Assembly (NCBI GenBank): GCA_900546005.1 | Contig: URBJ01000094.1 | Location: 1-8,297, forward strand | Reading direction: 5' to 3' | DNA length: 8,297 bases | Source of the DNA: an uncultured Alistipes sp. | Lineage (GTDB): Bacteria > Bacteroidota > Bacteroidia > Bacteroidales > Rikenellaceae | Shown here: piece after piece, positions 5,967 through 8,297 of the stretch | Numbering within the stretch: the first letter of the stretch is position 1 | Layout of the letters: the number at the start of each line of letters is the position of its first letter | Made by a program: the position numbers and the translations under genes | Notes under the pieces: model-generated | Seen by the model: only the letters and a program-made list of their open reading frames with translations | The model's database searches: none | What the model was told of the DNA's origin: nothing

Positions 5967-5983
5967 AACTAAACTGATTAGTT
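5967..5983 (-). promoter_or_regulatory. Candidate BlaI-type operator of module 2
   Basis: AACTAAACTGATTAGTT (plus strand) has the same AACTAA/TTAGTT half-sites as the module 1 operators, but with 5 rather than 4 bases between them. It lies upstream of the module 2 promoter, its centre about 50 nt from the -7 box. I found no second clear copy. Sharing of half-sites suggests cross-binding of the two repressors; the extra base could reduce it. Confidence 0.5.
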
Positions 5984-6038
5984 TTTTTTAGAAGGACTTG
6001 ATTTTCTTTGGTAGACACTAAAAATTATTCGGTGAGAT

Positions 6039-6488
6039 CTATTTCCTTTTTTCTCTGAAAAATTGCTCCATCAACTCGCGACACTCCGCCTCGAGCACCC
6101 CGCTGCGAACGACTGTCCGGGGGTGGAACAGCGAGGGATGATAGAGGGATGAGCCCCGCTTGGGATCGGCGGCCCCATAAACGACCGTCCCGATCTGGCT
6201 CCAGAAACAGGCTCCGGCACACATAACGCACGGTTCGACCGTTACGTACAACCGACATTCGTTCAGATATTTCCCCCCTACTGCTCCTGCCGCCGCCGTC
6301 AGGGCTTGCATCTCGGCATGTGCCGTAACATCCGAAAGTGTTTCGGTCAAATTGTGCCCACGGCCGACAATCCGATCTCCATACACGACCACAGCCCCAA
6401 TGGGAACCTCATCCCGCTCATAAGCCTTACGCGCCTCACCCAACGCCTGACGCATGAAAAATTCATCTTTCGCTTGCATACCTTTCAT
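6039..6488 (-). CDS. tadA: tRNA-specific adenosine-34 deaminase
   Basis: 149 residues. Converts adenosine 34 of tRNA-Arg(ACG) to inosine so that CGU, CGC and CGA can be read. The zinc deaminase signature is complete: HAEMQAL (His57 zinc ligand, Glu59 proton shuttle) and EPCVMCAGA (Cys87 and Cys90 zinc ligands). The N-terminal FFMRQALGEARKAYERDEVPIGAVVV is typical for TadA and distinguishes it from cytidine or guanine deaminases, as does the PKRGSS region after the zinc site. ATGs lie at 6488 and 6479; both are plausible and the longer is given. It is divergent from aspS across 88 nt, and lies upstream of, but probably not co-transcribed with, the module 2 operon, which has its own promoter. 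Confidence 0.95.
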   Translation of the reverse strand: MKGMQAKDEFFMRQALGEARKAYERDEVPIGAVVVYGDRIVGRGHNLTETLSDVTAHAEMQALTAAAGAVGGKYLNECRLYVTVEPCVMCAGACFWSQIGTVVYGAADPKRGSSLYHPSLFHPRTVVRSGVLEAECRELMEQFFREKRK

Positions 6489-6498
6489 CAGAAATCAC

Positions 6499-6506
6499 TA
6501 TCTTTG
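6499..6506 (+). promoter_or_regulatory. Candidate -7 box for aspS
   Basis: TATCTTTG matches TAnnTTTG, with a TTG at 6474-6476, 22 nt upstream (slightly long). It would give a leader of about 64 nt before the aspS ATG. The minus strand of the same gap carries TAGTTTTG (6563-6556), a possible -7 box for tadA, without a clear -33. Confidence 0.4.
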
Positions 6507-6576
6507 AAGCCTGTTTAGCAGGGAGTAATCGCAATGAACAACCTGCTCCATACCACAAAACTATAAAAAAACAGGA

Positions 6577-8297
6577 ATGTACAGAACGCACACATGCGGC
6601 GAACTCCGCATCGATAACCTGAATCAGAATGTAACTTTGGCCGGCTGGGTTCAAAAGGTAAGGAATCTGGGGGCCATGACTTTTATCGACATACGTGACC
6701 GCTACGGCATCACACAACTCGTCGTTGAGGAGCACTCGGACGCAGCGGTACGCGAAACAGCCGCCAAACTGGGCCGAGAATATGTTATCCAAGCCAGCGG
6801 CAAGGTGATCCAACGGGCATCGAAGAACGCGAAGATTCCGACCGGAGAGATCGAAGTGGCCGTTGACACGCTGCGGATTCTGAACGCCTCACTGACACCC
6901 CCCTTCACGATCGAAGACAACAGCGACGGTGGCGACGAACTGCGGATGAAGTACCGTTTTCTCGACCTGAGACGCAATCCGCTGAAAAAGGCGCTGATTC
7001 TGCGTCACCAGATGGCTCACGAAGTCCGCAACTTTCTCGACAGCAAAGGCTTTTTGGAGATCGAGACCCCATATCTGATCAAGTCTACGCCGGAGGGTGC
7101 ACGTGACTTTGTCGTCCCCTCGCGAATGAATGCGGGTGAATTCTACGCACTGCCGCAATCCCCACAGTTGTTCAAACAGCTGCTGATGATGTCCGGTTTT
7201 GACCGTTACTATCAGATCGTTAAATGCTTCCGTGACGAAGACCTGCGCGCTGATCGTCAGCCTGAATTTACTCAGATCGATGTGGAAACTTCTTTCATGA
7301 CCGCGCCGCAAGTGCGTGAAGTGATGGAAGCGCTGGTGCGTCATTTGTGGCTGGAAGTGAAGGGCGTGGATCTGGGCGATTTCCCGGTAATGACCTTTGC
7401 GGAAGCAGAACGCCGTTATGGTTCTGATAAACCGGATCTGCGTAACCCGATGGAACTGACCGACGTTGCCGATCTGCTGAAATCTGTTGAGTTTGCAGTA
7501 TTTGCGGGGCCGGCGAACGATCCGAAAGGCCGTGTTGCCGCTCTACGTGTTCCGGGTGGCGCATCGCTGACCCGTAAGCAGATCGACGAATACGGTAACT
7601 TCGTTAAAATCTACGGCGCGAAAGGTCTGGCTTACATCAAAGTTAACGAACGCGCGAAAGGTCTGGAAGGTATCAACAGCCCGGTAGCGAAGTTCCTTAA
7701 TGCAGAAATCATCGAAGCCATCCTGGATCGTACTGCCGCGCAAGATGGCGATATGATTTTCTTCGGTGCCGACAACAAGAAAATTGTTGCCGACGCGATG
7801 GGCGCACTGCGCCTGAAAGTGGGTAAAGACCTTGGTCTGACCGACGAAAGCAAATGGGCACCGCTGTGGGTTATCGACTTCCCGATGTTTGAAGACGACG
7901 GTGAAGGCGGCCTGACGGCAATGCACCATCCGTTCACCTCACCGAAAGACATGACTGCTGCAGAACTGAAAGCTGCACCGGAAAATGCGGTGGCGAACGC
8001 TTACGATATGGTCATCAATGGTTACGAAGTGGGCGGTGGTTCAGTACGTATCCATAATGGTGATATGCAGCAGACGGTGTTTGGTATTCTGGGTATCAAC
8101 GAAGAGGAACAGCGCGAGAAATTCGGCTTCCTGCTCGACGCCCTGAAATACGGTACTCCGCCGCACGCAGGTCTGGCATTCGGTCTTGACCGTCTGACCA
8201 TGCTGCTGACTGGCACCGACAATATCCGTGACGTTATCGCCTTCCCGAAAACCACGGCGGCAGCGTGTCTGATGACTGAAGCACCGAGCTTTGCTAA
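6577..8297 (+). CDS. aspS: Aspartyl-tRNA synthetase, 3' end beyond window; apparent Bacteroidales/E. coli hybrid
   Basis: 573 codons are visible and the frame is open to the window end; about 17 more residues are expected. Attaches aspartate to tRNA-Asp. Order of domains: OB-fold anticodon-binding domain (about 1-105), class II catalytic core with the bacterial GAD insertion (about 288-420). Active-site residues, two positions later than in E. coli, are all present: QSPQLFK (Ser195, Gln197, Lys200), motif 2 FRDEDLR (Arg219, Glu221), QIDVE (Asp235), MHHP (His450, His451), GGGSVRI (Arg491) and motif 3 GLAFGLDRL (Arg539). Residues 1-188 ([12 protein letters not shown]..., [22 protein letters not shown]) are Bacteroidales-type. 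From [13 protein letters not shown] onward the protein, and as far as I recall the DNA, match E. coli aspS almost exactly. The switch lies near 7140. The frame is intact because the join is in a highly conserved stretch. Confidence 0.95.
   Translation, partial: MYRTHTCGELRIDNLNQNVTLAGWVQKVRNLGAMTFIDIRDRYGITQLVVEEHSDAAVRETAAKLGREYVIQASGKVIQRASKNAKIPTGEIEVAVDTLRILNASLTPPFTIEDNSDGGDELRMKYRFLDLRRNPLKKALILRHQMAHEVRNFLDSKGFLEIETPYLIKSTPEGARDFVVPSRMNAGEFYALPQSPQLFKQLLMMSGFDRYYQIVKCFRDEDLRADRQPEFTQIDVETSFMTAPQVREVMEALVRHLWLEVKGVDLGDFPVMTFAEAERRYGSDKPDLRNPMELTDVADLLKSVEFAVFAGPANDPKGRVAALRVPGGASLTRKQIDEYGNFVKIYGAKGLAYIKVNERAKGLEGINSPVAKFLNAEIIEAILDRTAAQDGDMIFFGADNKKIVADAMGALRLKVGKDLGLTDESKWAPLWVIDFPMFEDDGEGGLTAMHHPFTSPKDMTAAELKAAPENAVANAYDMVINGYEVGGGSVRIHNGDMQQTVFGILGINEEEQREKFGFLLDALKYGTPPHAGLAFGLDRLTMLLTGTDNIRDVIAFPKTTAAACLMTEAPSFA
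7140..8297 (+). other. Segment of apparent Escherichia coli origin
   Basis: From about 7140 to the end the sequence reads like enterobacterial aspS, with the codon choice of a highly expressed E. coli gene (CTG leucine, CGT/CGC arginine, GGT/GGC glycine, GAA glutamate) and residues diagnostic of E. coli AspRS such as [20 protein letters not shown] and [20 protein letters not shown]. Everything upstream is Bacteroidota-like. Best explained as an assembly chimera; recombination in nature is possible but less likely. Confidence 0.8.

Noticed and set aside
6534..6566. 10-codon open frame [10 protein letters not shown] in the aspS leader, with a weak 6-bp hairpin around it (6517-6522 with 6542-6547)
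   Set aside because: No Asp codons, no T-run and a long loop; nothing to distinguish it from chance.
6463..8255. Several minus-strand open frames opposite aspS (for example 6889-7344, 7543-7929)
   Set aside because: All are antisense to the well-supported aspS frame; long antisense frames are common in strongly codon-biased genes.
7140..8297. Natural horizontal transfer of E. coli aspS into a Bacteroidales genome
   Set aside because: A precise in-frame swap of two thirds of an essential gene at a conserved motif, with the foreign part running to the window end, is better explained by misassembly; kept only as an alternative.

Overview
The window looks like part of a metagenomic or draft contig from a member of the Bacteroidota, probably order Bacteroidales. 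Three things point there. Upstream regions carry TAnnTTTG boxes with TTG about 20 nt upstream, the Bacteroidota primary sigma factor type, and there are no strong Shine-Dalgarno sequences. An M56 peptidase is fused to a TonB-like C-terminal domain. The N-terminal third of AspRS is Bacteroidales-like. I see no tRNA, rRNA, CRISPR array, insertion sequence or phage gene, and no gene-free stretch above 300 bases.

Layout. Positions 1-389 (minus) hold the N-terminal part of an exported CPPED1-like metallophosphoesterase with two altered active-site positions. Positions 550-1041 (minus) encode a low-molecular-weight protein tyrosine phosphatase. A divergent regulatory region follows, with two copies of a 16-bp palindrome placed around a promoter. 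Next on the plus strand come a BlaI/MecI-type repressor (1270-1677), an M56/BlaR1-type membrane peptidase with a TonB-like tail (1733-2965), a strong hairpin terminator, and a VanX-like D-Ala-D-Ala dipeptidase lipoprotein (3045-3809). A second BlaI/BlaR1 pair on the minus strand converges on this group: repressor 5474-5854 and M56 peptidase 4100-5446. The peptidase reading frame is broken near 4120; the rest of its C-terminal domain continues in another frame to 3913. tadA (6039-6488, minus) and aspS (6577 to the window end, plus) are divergent.

How the genes may work together. Each repressor-peptidase pair resembles the BlaI-BlaR1 switch, in which a membrane zinc protease senses an envelope signal and leads to cleavage of its repressor. 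The gene between the two pairs is a predicted peptidoglycan dipeptide hydrolase, so a cell-wall stress or remodelling island is a reasonable inference. The inducing signal is not visible, and there is no beta-lactamase or van ligase here.

Main observations: (1) aspS is a hybrid whose first ~188 codons are Bacteroidales-like and the rest matches Escherichia coli AspRS, most likely an assembly chimera near 7140; (2) two BlaI palindromes 29 bp apart, one between the -33 and -7 elements; (3) the second M56 gene is frameshifted in a way that fits a 20-bp deletion between 9-bp direct repeats; (4) the metallophosphoesterase has Asn and Gln where Asp and His are expected.
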